A stretch of 41,988 bases of DNA from Comamonadaceae bacterium (lineage in GTDB: Bacteria; Pseudomonadota; Gammaproteobacteria; Burkholderiales; Burkholderiaceae_C): the NCBI GenBank assembly GCA_947374485.1, contig CANCCF010000018.1, positions 1-41,988 of the forward strand, given 5' to 3'. Below are positions 23,913 through 32,372 of the stretch, in pieces. Position 1 is the stretch's first letter, and each line of letters opens with the position of its first letter. The notes below the pieces were generated by a model that had not been told where the DNA came from, did no database searches, and was given only the letters and a program-made list of their open reading frames with translations. Position numbers and translations under genes: made by a program.

Positions 23913-25172
23913 TTAGTTGATAAATGCGTACAAGGGGCCTTGCGCAGTGCCCGCACCAGTGTTCACGCTGCGGCTTTCGATGACGGTGAAGACGGTGCGC
24001 CCAAAGAAAAAGGGCAGACCCCAATCAAAGCTTTGGCCGCTACCCGGGCCGCCCAGGTTGTTGAACGCCAGATTGCTGCCCGGCGCAAACAACTGGGTGG
24101 CATTGCTGATGGAAAAAGGCACCTGAATGCCCGACGCGGCCAATGCCATGGTGGCTGACAGTTGGCGCGTATTGGCCGGGCAATAGAAACCGGGTGCCGT
24201 GCTGCCACAGGCGTCCATCGTCACGGCGGCGTCGCCGAAAAACAGGCCATTGGAGCCGCTGTCGATAAAGCTGTGCGGCAGGCTTGTGCCCTGGTAGGTG
24301 GTGGTAAAAAACCCGGTGGCGGGGTCCACAGGAATGATGTGGGCCGCACCGAGCTGGTTGTTGGCCTGCGTGCCCACGCCAAAGACCAGGTAGCCCTGCG
24401 CCACACTGGCGCCCTGGCTGGGCAGCACCGGCAGCTGGATGGCAACCCCGTTGTTGTCCACAGGGAACAGGCCCACCGGGTTCTGCACCTCTTCACTGAC
24501 TTGCGGGCTGAACTGGCAGGCCACTGTCGCCGCCGGGCAGTCGAAATAAGCCTGGCTGTCATGGCCAAACAGGCCCACCCCCAGAATGCCATTGGCGTGC
24601 AGCGCCAGCGTGTCGGCGCCGGATGTGCTGGCCACCAGGGGCGCGCTGCCACAGGCAGCAGGCAGGGTGGCCGGGTCTTGCTCCATCAGCTGGATCGGCA
24701 CCGACACAGCCCGCTCGCCACCCAGCACCACATCGGCCAGGTACACGCCGCCCCAGGCCACCATGCTCAGGAACTGCGCGCATTCAGAAATGGTGTGGCT
24801 GCCGTTGGCACTCTGCGCTGGCAGCGCCAGCGCGGGTGCGGCCTGCAACTGGCTGGCAAACAGGCGCAGCCCGGTGGAGCCGGTGTCGAGCAGCACCTTG
24901 TATATGGTCTTGCACTGGTTGCTGCCAGGCTGGCACACGGTGACCGACACATAGGGCATGTTGGCGTTGCGTCCGGGGCCGGACTGCACCAGTACGGGCA
25001 CCACATTGGCGTCACTGAGTTGGGCCACGCTGGCCGGAAAAGGGGCCAGGGTGCTGACTGTGGCATTGCTGCTGTTGGCGCTGCCACCACCACCGCAAGC
25101 CGTCAGGCTGCCCAGGCCCATCAGGGCCATCGCGAATGCGCCGCACCACACCCGCGCGAGTCTTCCATGCAT
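23913..25172 (-). CDS. DUF3443 lipoprotein, pepsin-like aspartic protease candidate (copy A)
   Basis: The 419-residue product has a lipobox-like signal (SLTAC, Cys26) and the same layout as copy B: LLDTGSTGLRLF (Asp96), ANGILGVGLF, LVFGVGTQANNQLG, SFIDSGSNGLFF (Asp304) and the end motif DWGLPFFFGRTVFTVIES. The two aspartates are about 208 residues apart, comparable to the 183 in pepsin. Paired cysteines in both lobes suggest disulfides. It leads the three-gene unit, starting downstream of the terminator that ends the gspF transcript, so it needs its own promoter in 25173-25286. Copies A and B look like a tandem duplication around DUF2844. Confidence 0.78.
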   Translation of the reverse strand: MHGRLARVWCGAFAMALMGLGSLTACGGGGSANSSNATVSTLAPFPASVAQLSDANVVPVLVQSGPGRNANMPYVSVTVCQPGSNQCKTIYKVLLDTGSTGLRLFASQLQAAPALALPAQSANGSHTISECAQFLSMVAWGGVYLADVVLGGERAVSVPIQLMEQDPATLPAACGSAPLVASTSGADTLALHANGILGVGLFGHDSQAYFDCPAATVACQFSPQVSEEVQNPVGLFPVDNNGVAIQLPVLPSQGASVAQGYLVFGVGTQANNQLGAAHIIPVDPATGFFTTTYQGTSLPHSFIDSGSNGLFFGDAAVTMDACGSTAPGFYCPANTRQLSATMALAASGIQVPFSISNATQLFAPGSNLAFNNLGGPGSGQSFDWGLPFFFGRTVFTVIESRSVNTGAGTAQGPLYAFIN

Positions 25173-25286
25173 GTGGGAAATTCCATGTATCAGAGGCGCA
25201 GGTCCGGCTGTGCGCTAGCCGTTGTTGAGAGGCCTCTGGCGTGTCTCCCTGCGCAAATTGTGGCGACGCACTGAAAAGCAGAAGCC

Positions 25287-25310
25287 AAAAAAAAGCCCGG
25301 AAAACCGGGC
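25287..25310 (-). terminator. Intrinsic terminator after gspF
   Basis: GCCCGG (25295-25300) and CCGGGC (25305-25310) pair around a 4-base loop. On the minus strand the stem is followed by eight T (25294-25287). It lies 33 bases past the gspF stop and separates the secretion genes from the DUF3443 unit. Confidence 0.88.
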
Positions 25311-25342
25311 CTTTTGTGCAGATGACGTGTCGGGAATCCGGG

Positions 25343-26566
25343 CTATTTCACCCACTGGTTGAGCTGGATGATGGGCATCAGCACCGCCAGCACAATCAGC
25401 ATCACCACCAGCCCCATGGCCACGATCAACAGGGGCTCCAGCACCGTGGCCAGGTGCATGGCGCGGCGCTGCACCTCGGTGCTGAGCTGCTTCGCTGCGC
25501 GGTCCAGCATGGAGGGCAACTGCCCGGTCTGCTCACCCAGGCGCGCAAACATTGACAGCAGCCCCGGAAAGCGCTTCTTTTGCGCCAGTGCGGCGGCCAG
25601 TGGCGCACCTTCGCGCACCAGCACCAGCGCGTCCAGCGCATCGCGCTTGAGGGCCTGGTTGCTCAGGGTCTGCGCTGCGGCCTGCAGGGCCTGCAGGATC
25701 GGCACCCCGGCCGCACTCAGCATCGACAAGGTGCCTGCAAAGCGCGCCGCGTTGTAGCCGCGTGCGAGCTTGCCCACCAGCGGCAGGTTCAGCCAGGCCG
25801 CGTCCCAACGCTGGCGCAAGGCCGGGCTTTTCAGGGCCTGCCACAGCACGGCGCTGCCAGCGGCCAACAAAAGCGCCACCAGCCAGCCGTAGCCGCGCAC
25901 AAAGTCGCTGATGGCCATCATGGCCACCGTCAAAAACGGCAGTGCGTGCTTGCTGCCGGCAAACACATGGGCCACCTGCGGCACCACATAGCCCACCAGA
26001 AACAGCACGATCACCACCGCCACCAGCGAGACGATGGCCGGGTACAGAGCCGCCCCAATCAGCTTGGCGCGCAGCAGCTGGCGCTCCTCCAGGTCATCGG
26101 CCAGACGCACCAGCACCAGCGCCAGATGGCCGCTTTGCTCACCCGCGCCCACCACCGCCACATAGATGTCGGCAAACTCCAGAGGGTGCTGCTCCAGCGC
26201 GCGGGCAAAGCTGGTGCCGCCGTTGACGGAGGCACGCAGCGCGGCATTCAGGTTGCGCAGCGGCTCGGTCTCGGCCTCGTCGGCCAGTGAGCCCAGGGCC
26301 TGCTCCAGCGGCAGGCCGCAGGCCACCAGCTCGGCGAGCTGGCGCGTCCAGATTGCCAGCGCATGGCTGTTGAGCACGCGTGCATGCCACAGGCTGGTGC
26401 TGCCCGCGGCCTCGCCCGCTGCGCGCCCGGAGAGCACCTGCACCGAGAGCGGAATGAAGGCCTGTGCGCGCAGCTGCGTGCGGGCCGCTTTGGCACTGTC
26501 GGCCTCCAGCGTGCCCTTGCGGGTTTGCCCCTGGTCGTCCAGGGCGGTGAAGGAATAGGCGGGCAT
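25343..26566 (-). CDS. gspF: Type II secretion system inner-membrane protein GspF
   Basis: The 407-residue protein has the GspF architecture: N-terminal ALDDQGQTRKGTLEADS, then two T2SSF domains (about 70-195 and 275-395), each containing the helical signature, and three membrane segments (about 172-192, 225-245, 375-400). GspF anchors the GspE ATPase to the platform. In most clusters gspF directly follows gspE; here it is separated from gspE by about 1.4 kb carrying two plus-strand genes, so it probably has its own promoter in the 61-base divergent gap. It ends at a strong terminator. Confidence 0.93.
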   Translation of the reverse strand: MPAYSFTALDDQGQTRKGTLEADSAKAARTQLRAQAFIPLSVQVLSGRAAGEAAGSTSLWHARVLNSHALAIWTRQLAELVACGLPLEQALGSLADEAETEPLRNLNAALRASVNGGTSFARALEQHPLEFADIYVAVVGAGEQSGHLALVLVRLADDLEERQLLRAKLIGAALYPAIVSLVAVVIVLFLVGYVVPQVAHVFAGSKHALPFLTVAMMAISDFVRGYGWLVALLLAAGSAVLWQALKSPALRQRWDAAWLNLPLVGKLARGYNAARFAGTLSMLSAAGVPILQALQAAAQTLSNQALKRDALDALVLVREGAPLAAALAQKKRFPGLLSMFARLGEQTGQLPSMLDRAAKQLSTEVQRRAMHLATVLEPLLIVAMGLVVMLIVLAVLMPIIQLNQWVK

Positions 26567-26627
26567 GGCGTAGACCTTATCACGAAGCCCTTTTCATTTC
26601 GGCGCCTCAGGCCGGTGACAATGGCGC

Positions 26628-27413
26628 ATGCCTGTGACCCCATCGCCCCGCTATGCCGCCATCGATATGCTGCGTGGCCTGGCCATGGTGTGGATGACGC
26701 TGTTCCACTTCAGCTTTGACCTGCAGCACTTTGGGCTTTTGCAGGCCAACTTCTACGGCGATCCGGTCTGGACCGTTCAACGCACGGCCATCGTCAGCCT
26801 GTTTGTGTTCTGCGCGGGCCTGGGCCAGGCCACGGCCGTGCAACAGGGCCAGAGCTGGGGGCGTTTCGGCAAGCGCTGGGGCCAGATCGCGCTGTGCGCG
26901 CTGGCCGTCAGCGTGGCCTCGTTCTGGATGTTTCCCAATGGCTATATTTATTTCGGCATCCTGCATGGCATGGCCGTGATGTTGATTTTGGCGCGCTTGC
27001 TGGCAGTTACGTCCTGGGGTGGCGGCTGGCGCCTGTGGCTGCTGGGTGCCGTGGCCCTGCTGTTGCCAGGCCTGGCCGTGCAGGCCCACACGCTGTGGCC
27101 GGGGCTGGATTTTTTGAATGAAAAAGTCTGGAACTGGCTGGGCCTGATCAGCCGCAAGCCCATCACCGAAGACTACGCGCCGCTGTTCCCCTGGCTGGGT
27201 GTGATGTGCTGGGGCCTGGCCACCGGGCAGTGGTTGTTGCACCGCCATGCCGCTGCGCTGGAGCAGGCCGGCCAGCGCCTGGTGCGGGGTGTGATGGCCG
27301 CGCCCCTGCGTGGCTTGGCCTTCATGGGGCGCTGGAGCCTGAGCTATTACATGCTGCACCAGCCGCTGCTGATCGGTGCCTTGGGCGTGTGGGTCTGGTT
27401 GCGCACCATCTGA
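26628..27413 (+). CDS. DUF1624/HGSNAT-like membrane protein
   Basis: The 261-residue protein is almost entirely membrane-embedded, with about seven hydrophobic segments. It opens with the family signature RYAAIDMLRGLAMVWMTLFH followed by FDLQHF, and closes with GRWSLSYYMLHQPLLIG, as in heparan-alpha-glucosaminide N-acetyltransferase-like (DUF1624) proteins and other acyltransferase-3-like membrane enzymes. The function in bacteria is unclear. A GACAAT hexamer ends 5 bases before ATG 26628, with no ribosome site, so a leaderless message is possible. It is an intruder between gspE and gspF on the opposite strand. Confidence 0.8.
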   Translation: MPVTPSPRYAAIDMLRGLAMVWMTLFHFSFDLQHFGLLQANFYGDPVWTVQRTAIVSLFVFCAGLGQATAVQQGQSWGRFGKRWGQIALCALAVSVASFWMFPNGYIYFGILHGMAVMLILARLLAVTSWGGGWRLWLLGAVALLLPGLAVQAHTLWPGLDFLNEKVWNWLGLISRKPITEDYAPLFPWLGVMCWGLATGQWLLHRHAAALEQAGQRLVRGVMAAPLRGLAFMGRWSLSYYMLHQPLLIGALGVWVWLRTI

Positions 27414-27474
27414 CTGGCCACGCCCGCTTGCCCGGCGTATCTTGCGGGTATGGAAGCCATTGCAAGGAAAAACC

Positions 27475-27657
27475 ATGGGCACGCTCTTCGTCGTTTTGAT
27501 ACTGCTGGTTCCGGTGCTGGCGGTCTTTCTATGGTGGAAGGTTTACAACACACCGGATGGCGAGCGCTATTTGAAAATGCGCAGGCAGGGACCGTTTCTT
27601 CCGTCCGGAGTCGAGGGTAGCAAGGACGTCCGTTCTGAGGATCCGGCTAAACAATAG
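27475..27657 (+). CDS. Small single-pass membrane protein, unknown
   Basis: The 60-residue product has one membrane segment (TLFVVLILLVPVLAVFLWW, residues 3-21) and a hydrophilic, charged tail (YNTPDGERYLKMRRQGPFLP). AAGGA stands 8 bases before ATG 27475. It follows the DUF1624 gene by 61 bases on the same strand. No family is recognised. Confidence 0.6.
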   Translation: MGTLFVVLILLVPVLAVFLWWKVYNTPDGERYLKMRRQGPFLPSGVEGSKDVRSEDPAKQ

Positions 27658-27819
27658 GCTCTGTGCTGCACTTCGCGTATGCCCTTGTGGTGGGCAGGAT
27701 TGCCGCGGAAACTGACCTTGCACGCGTGGCTTTTGTGGTTGCCGCTGACGCCGGGGTGCATGTTTGGCGCGCAGGGACTGAATACCATTGGCATACCAGA
27801 CATGCTGGCAGACGCAGGA

Positions 27820-27899
27820 CGGCGTGGCGCTCAGCGCCGGTAGGTAAAGGAGGAGCCCCGCAGGGGCGGGGGACACGGACGGCGCTGAGTGCCACGTCG
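27820..27899. repeat. Long inverted repeat with nested hairpin, intergenic
   Basis: Arms 27820-27839 and 27880-27899 pair at 18 of 20 positions around a 40-base centre. The centre contains a perfect hairpin GCCCC-GCA-GGGGC (27855-27867) and an AAAGGAGG string. It occupies the 324-base gap between the small membrane protein and the gspE end (27658-27981), which otherwise has no credible gene or ribosome site. It could be a repeat element, a strong bidirectional terminator or a structured RNA. Confidence 0.6.
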
Positions 27900-27981
27900 G
27901 CCTGTGTCTCGCGTGTCTTTGACTTCAATGCACAAGACCGCAACCAGCCCAAACATGAAATGCCCAAGCAACCCAACCCCG

Positions 27982-29376
27982 CTAATCCCGCGTCACCCTA
28001 AGCAACTCCTCCGGCGACGTAAGCCCCGACTGCACCAGCCGCGCGCCGTCGTCGCGCATCAGCACCATGCCGGCCTGCAGTGCGGCGGTGCGCAGTTCGG
28101 CGTCGGAGGCGCGGCGGTGGATCAGGGCGCGCTGGGTGTCGTCGGTGACGAGTAATTCAAAAATGCCGGTGCGGCCTTGGTAGCCGGTGTGCGAACACTG
28201 GTCGCAGCCGGCGCCATGTCAATTGGTGCAGAGCTTTCGCACCAGGCGCTGGGCCAGCACGCCCAGTAAACTCGAGCTCAAAAGAAACGGCTCCACCCCC
28301 ATGTCGATCAGGCGTGTGACGGCGCTGGCGGCGTCGTTGGTGTGCAGGGTGGCCAGCACCAGGTGGCCGGTGAGCGAGGCCTGGATGGCGATGTGGGCGG
28401 TCTCGAAATCGCGGATCTCGCCGATCATGATCACGTCCGGGTCCTGGCGCAGGATGGCGCGCAGGGCTTTGGCAAAGGTCAAATCGATCTTGGCGTTCAC
28501 CTGCGTCTGGCCGACGCCAGTGAGCTCGTACTCGATCGGGTCTTCCACCGTCATGATGTTGCTGCGGCTGGCGTCCAGGCGGCTCAGGGCCGCATACAAC
28601 GTGGTGGTCTTGCCCGAACCGGTGGGGCCGGTCACCAGGATGATGCCGTGAGGTTGCGCAATCAGCGCCTCCATGCGCTGCAGGATGTCGCCTTGCATGC
28701 CCACCGATTCGAGGTCGAGTGCGCCCTGGCTCTTGTCCAGCAGGCGCAGCACGGCGCGCTCGCCGTGCGCGCTGGGCAAGGTGCTCACGCGCACGTCCAT
28801 GGCGCGCGTGCCGATGCGCAGCGAGATGCGCCCGTCCTGCGGCAGGCGGCGCTCCGAGATGTCGAGCTGCGCCATGATTTTCAGGCGGCTGATGAGCGCG
28901 GCGTGCAGCGCCCGGTTGGGTTGCACCACCTCACGCAGCGTGCCGTCGACGCGAAAGCGCACGCTGCTGTGGCGCTCATAGGGTTCGATATGGATGTCAC
29001 TCGCACCATCGCGCGCGGCCTGCGTCAGGAGCGCGTTGAGCATGCGGATGATGGGCGCATCGCCCGCGCTCTCCAGCAGGTCTTCCACGGCGGGCAGCTC
29101 CTGCATCATGCGCGACAGGTCGGCGTCGCTCTGCACCTCGCTCACCACCGAGGCGGCACTCGACTCGCCCTTGGCATAGGCGGCGCTGATGCGCTGCTGC
29201 AGTGCATCGGCACTGAGCAGCTCGACCTGGTGCGCCGGAAATTTGCGCAGGGTTTCGCTGATGCCGCCCGGCGGCGTGGCCGCATGCAGCCACAGGGTGA
29301 GCGTGTCGCCGTCCTGCTCCAGCAGCAGCTGCTGGTTGCGGGCGAAGGCGTAGGGCAGGGGGTAGCGTGAGGCCAT
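27982..29376 (-). pseudogene. gspE: gspE, type II secretion ATPase, interrupted by an in-frame TGA
   Basis: The frame encodes the GspE ATPase: Walker A GPTGSGKTT (250-258, Lys256), the Walker B region LRQDPDVIMIGEIRDFET and the His box HLVLATLHTND. After 385 codons, at 28221-28219, comes TGA; the same frame then continues for 78 codons with unmistakable GspE sequence (CSHTGYQGRTGIFELL, ending SPEELLRVTRD) to TAG 27982. The TGA replaces the second cysteine of the zinc motif C-x2-C-x4-C-x2-C (Cys383, codon 386, Cys391, Cys394). One base change from TGC or TGT explains it. Normal termination would remove the zinc site and C-terminal end. It follows gspD by 11 bases. Nonsense mutation, sequencing error or recoding are all open. 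Confidence 0.85.
28183..28212 (-). other. Hairpin just downstream of the gspE internal TGA
   Basis: On the minus strand GCCGG/CCGGC and TGCGA/TCGCA form a two-part stem with a 7-base loop CCAGTGT, starting 6 bases after the TGA. Size and position recall a bacterial SECIS element, but the first two loop bases are CC rather than containing G, which is against it. The codons it covers encode the conserved zinc-motif region, so pairing may be incidental. Confidence 0.3.
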
Positions 29377-29387
29377 GCGCAGCGGGC

Positions 29388-31547
29388 TTATTTGATCGCC
29401 GGCAGCACCGAGGGCGCCTGCAAGGGTTCTGCAGGCGGCACATCAGGTGCGGCGGACGGGGCCTTGGCTTTCGCGGGCGGCGCCTCGGGCATGACGGGTG
29501 CGCCGTTGATGGGCATCACGCTGCTTGGTAATGGTTGGGCCACCTGCTGCACGCTGCGCATCTGCTCGTAGCGGCTGTTGGAGAGGCCGTCGCTGGCGCC
29601 GCTGTCGCGGATCACCACAGGGCGCAAAAACACCATCAGGTTGGTCTTGCTGCGGCTGCGCGATTCGCTGCGGAACAGCGCGCCCAGAATCGGGATGTCG
29701 GCCAGGCCCGGCACGCGGTCGTTGTTGCCGGAATAGGTGTCCTGCAGCAGCCCGCCCAGTACCACGATGGAGCCGTCGTCCACCAGCACATTGGACTCGA
29801 TGGAGCGCTTGTTGGTGATCAGCCCGGCCGCCGAATTGAGGCTGGAGGCCTGCACGGTGGAGACCTCCTGGAAGATGGCCAGCTTGACGGTGCCGTTCTC
29901 GCTGATCTGCGGTTTGACGCGCAGGGTCAGGCCCACGTCCTTGCGCTCGATGGTCTGAAAGGGGTTGACCGAGCCGGTGCCACCCGCGTTCGCGTTGGTG
30001 TACTGGCCGGTGACAAAGGGCACGTTCTGGCCGATGACGATCTTGGCCTCTTCGTTGTCCAGCGTCAGCAGGTTGGGTGTGGAGAGGATGTTGCCGTCGC
30101 CGTTCTGCTCCAGAAAGCGCGCCAGAAAGCCCAGTGTGTAGACACCGTTGTTCTGGATGGCAGCCCCCACATTCAGGCCCGCCGCGGGGCTGACCGTACC
30201 GGCCGCAGCACCCGCAGCCAGCGCAATGATGTTCTTGCCGCCGCTGCCGAAGTTGGTGCCCAGGAGGCCAATGGTGGAGTCCCCCGCTTTGCCGATGGGC
30301 CCCTGCCACTGGATGCCGAATTCGGCCGCGCGATCGGCATTCACCTCGGCAATCAGGCTTTCCACAAACACCTGGGCGCGGCGGCCGTCGAGCTGGTCGA
30401 TGACGGCGCGCAGCTGCCGGTACTGCGGGTCGGGCGCGGTGATGATGAGCGCGTTGGTGGCCACATCGGCCTGGATCTGGCCGCCGCCGCTGGCGGCCTG
30501 CGTTGCGGGTGCGGCGCCTGCCGTGGTACTGGCCACGTTGCTGCGCACCTCGCCCGACATGACACCGCGCAGGGTCGCGGCGAGCTTGGTGGCGTCGGCA
30601 TTCTTGAGCATCACCACATGGATGTTGCCGGTGGCGCTGTCGCCCTGCACGGTGGGCTGGTCCAGCCGCGCCACCAGCGATTTGACCAGCGAGACGCGCG
30701 CCGGGTGGGCCGCGCGCACGATCAGCGCATTGCTGCGCGGCTCGGCAATGATGGTGGTCTTGAAGCTGCTGTCGGCCTGCCCCGCCGCCGGGGCGGCGGC
30801 AGCAGCCCCGCTGTCCACCAGCCGCAGCACCAGGGGCGCGAGGTCGCTGGCAATGGCGTATTTGAGCGGCAATATCTCCAGGTCGCTGCCATTGGCCACG
30901 TCGCTGGCGGCAATGATGCGGGCAATGCGCTGCAGGTTGTCGGCGTAGTCGGTGATGACCAGCGAGTTGTTGCCGGGGTTGACGTTGATGACGTTGTTGG
31001 GGCTGATCAAGGGGCGCAGCACCGGCAGCAGGTTGGCCGCGCTCTCGAAGTTGAGCTTGAAGATTTGCGTGATGATCTGGTTTCCCATGGCGCCGCTCTT
31101 GCTGCCTGCATCGGCACTCACGGCACCGCTTTGCAGCTTGGCCTCGGCCTCGGGCACCACCTTGTCGAGCCCGGCCGACTCCACCACGGTAAAGCCCTGC
31201 AGGCGCAGCGCCGCCAGAAACTGGTTGTAGGCCCGCGCAGGGGCCATGGGCTGGTCGCTGGTCAGCGTGATGGTGCCCTTGACGCGCGGGTCCACCACCA
31301 CCTGGCGCCCGGTCATGCTGGACATGGCGCGGGCCACGGCGTCGATCTCGGCATTCACAAAATTCAGCGTGACCGGTGCGCCGCGCGCGGGGGCCGGGCC
31401 GACCGGGCTGGCCGGAGTGGCGGGTGCAACCGGTGCGGCCGGCGTGGTCTGAGCCGCGGCCAGGCCAAAGGCCAGCACCAGAGCTGCGGCCAGGAGGGTC
31501 GTGCGCAGCGGCTGGCCGGTGCGGAGGAGGGGCAATGGATGTTGCAT
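29388..31547 (-). CDS. gspD: Type II secretion outer-membrane secretin GspD
   Basis: The 719-residue secretin has a signal peptide (TLLAAALVLAFGLAAAQ), an N0 domain (VTLNFVNAEIDAVARAMS), N1-N3 repeats (to about 440) and the C-terminal secretin domain (FQTIERKDVGLTLRVKPQIS, VPGLADIPILGALFRS, KTNLMVFLRPVVIRD). It forms the outer-membrane channel of the T2SS. A Pro/Ala-rich tail (about 60 residues) follows, which might bind a pilotin; none is encoded here. ATG 31547 lies 4 bases after the gspN stop, giving tight coupling. Confidence 0.95.
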   Translation of the reverse strand: MQHPLPLLRTGQPLRTTLLAAALVLAFGLAAAQTTPAAPVAPATPASPVGPAPARGAPVTLNFVNAEIDAVARAMSSMTGRQVVVDPRVKGTITLTSDQPMAPARAYNQFLAALRLQGFTVVESAGLDKVVPEAEAKLQSGAVSADAGSKSGAMGNQIITQIFKLNFESAANLLPVLRPLISPNNVINVNPGNNSLVITDYADNLQRIARIIAASDVANGSDLEILPLKYAIASDLAPLVLRLVDSGAAAAAPAAGQADSSFKTTIIAEPRSNALIVRAAHPARVSLVKSLVARLDQPTVQGDSATGNIHVVMLKNADATKLAATLRGVMSGEVRSNVASTTAGAAPATQAASGGGQIQADVATNALIITAPDPQYRQLRAVIDQLDGRRAQVFVESLIAEVNADRAAEFGIQWQGPIGKAGDSTIGLLGTNFGSGGKNIIALAAGAAAGTVSPAAGLNVGAAIQNNGVYTLGFLARFLEQNGDGNILSTPNLLTLDNEEAKIVIGQNVPFVTGQYTNANAGGTGSVNPFQTIERKDVGLTLRVKPQISENGTVKLAIFQEVSTVQASSLNSAAGLITNKRSIESNVLVDDGSIVVLGGLLQDTYSGNNDRVPGLADIPILGALFRSESRSRSKTNLMVFLRPVVIRDSGASDGLSNSRYEQMRSVQQVAQPLPSSVMPINGAPVMPEAPPAKAKAPSAAPDVPPAEPLQAPSVLPAIK

Positions 31548-31551
31548 TAGG

Positions 31552-32355
31552 CTAGCCCAGGGTAATGACGGACCGCGCGCCATCGCGCCGCCCCATGATG
31601 TTGAGGAGGTTGGAGAGTTCGGCTTCATGGGCGGCATCGGCCCGCGCCTCGCCGACAAAGCGCAGGTGGGAGGCCGTCCAGCGCCCCGTTCCCTGCAATT
31701 GCAGGCTGCCTTCCACGGTGCGCAGGTCCAGGCTGGGTTGCTCGCCGCCTTGCAGCAACAGGCGGTAGCTGCCCAGCGGGCGCAGGGTCGACAGTCGGGA
31801 ACTCAGGCCGGGCATCTCCAGGCTCAGCGTGCCTTCCACGTTCACGCGGTCCACTGTAGAGACCAGCGTGAGGCCCGGTGTCTGCAGCCGCAGCGGGCCT
31901 TGCAGCTGCACCGTGTTCCAGGGCGTGCCCAGGCCCGCCAGCACGGCGCTGGGCCAGGTGGATTCACCGGCCAGCAACTGCAGGCGCCAGCCGCGCAGGC
32001 CCGGCGTGAGGGTGAGCCGGTGCGCAAGCGCGGTGCAGCAGTCGGCCTGCAGGGCCAGGTGCAGGCCGTCCAGGCCCAGCGCCAGGTCCCACTGCACCCG
32101 CCCGGGCAAGCGCGCACCGTCGCTGCTGCCTGCACCACCGCCCAAACCCAATTGGGCCGAGCCATGCCAGACCGTGCCACGGCTGTCACCCAAGACCACG
32201 CGGCCGTTGGTGGCGGCATAGGCGGCCTGCTGCACCCAGAGGGCAGGGGCATAGGCCAGCAGAGCCCCCAGCACGCCCGCCAAAGCACCCGCGCAGGCCC
32301 AGGCCCAGACGCCATGGCTGGCACTTTTGGGCAAGGGGTTAACAGAGCGGGCCAT
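31552..32355 (-). CDS. gspN: Type II secretion system protein GspN
   Basis: The 267-residue product has one N-terminal membrane segment (WACAGALAGVLGALLAYAPA) and a periplasmic beta-rich part typical of GspN (GRVVLGDSRGTVWHGSAQL, VDRVNVEGTLSLEMPG). GspN occurs in some T2SS clusters between gspM and gspD, as here; its exact role is unknown. It starts 17 bases after the gspM stop. Confidence 0.88.
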   Translation of the reverse strand: MARSVNPLPKSASHGVWAWACAGALAGVLGALLAYAPALWVQQAAYAATNGRVVLGDSRGTVWHGSAQLGLGGGAGSSDGARLPGRVQWDLALGLDGLHLALQADCCTALAHRLTLTPGLRGWRLQLLAGESTWPSAVLAGLGTPWNTVQLQGPLRLQTPGLTLVSTVDRVNVEGTLSLEMPGLSSRLSTLRPLGSYRLLLQGGEQPSLDLRTVEGSLQLQGTGRWTASHLRFVGEARADAAHEAELSNLLNIMGRRDGARSVITLG

Positions 32356-32372
32356 GGGTGCTGCGCTGGCGC

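Noticed and set aside
28183..28221. Firm call of a selenocysteine codon in gspE
   Set aside because: The hairpin loop lacks the expected early G, no selenoprotein GspE is known to me, and a single base change explains the TGA more simply.
28219..29376. gspE as a complete 385-residue gene ending at the TGA
   Set aside because: The same frame continues with conserved GspE sequence for 78 codons to a TAG, so the TGA is an interruption and not the natural end.
29535..31550. 671-codon plus-strand open frame
   Set aside because: Antisense to gspD; His/Gly-rich composition typical of a mirrored high-GC gene.
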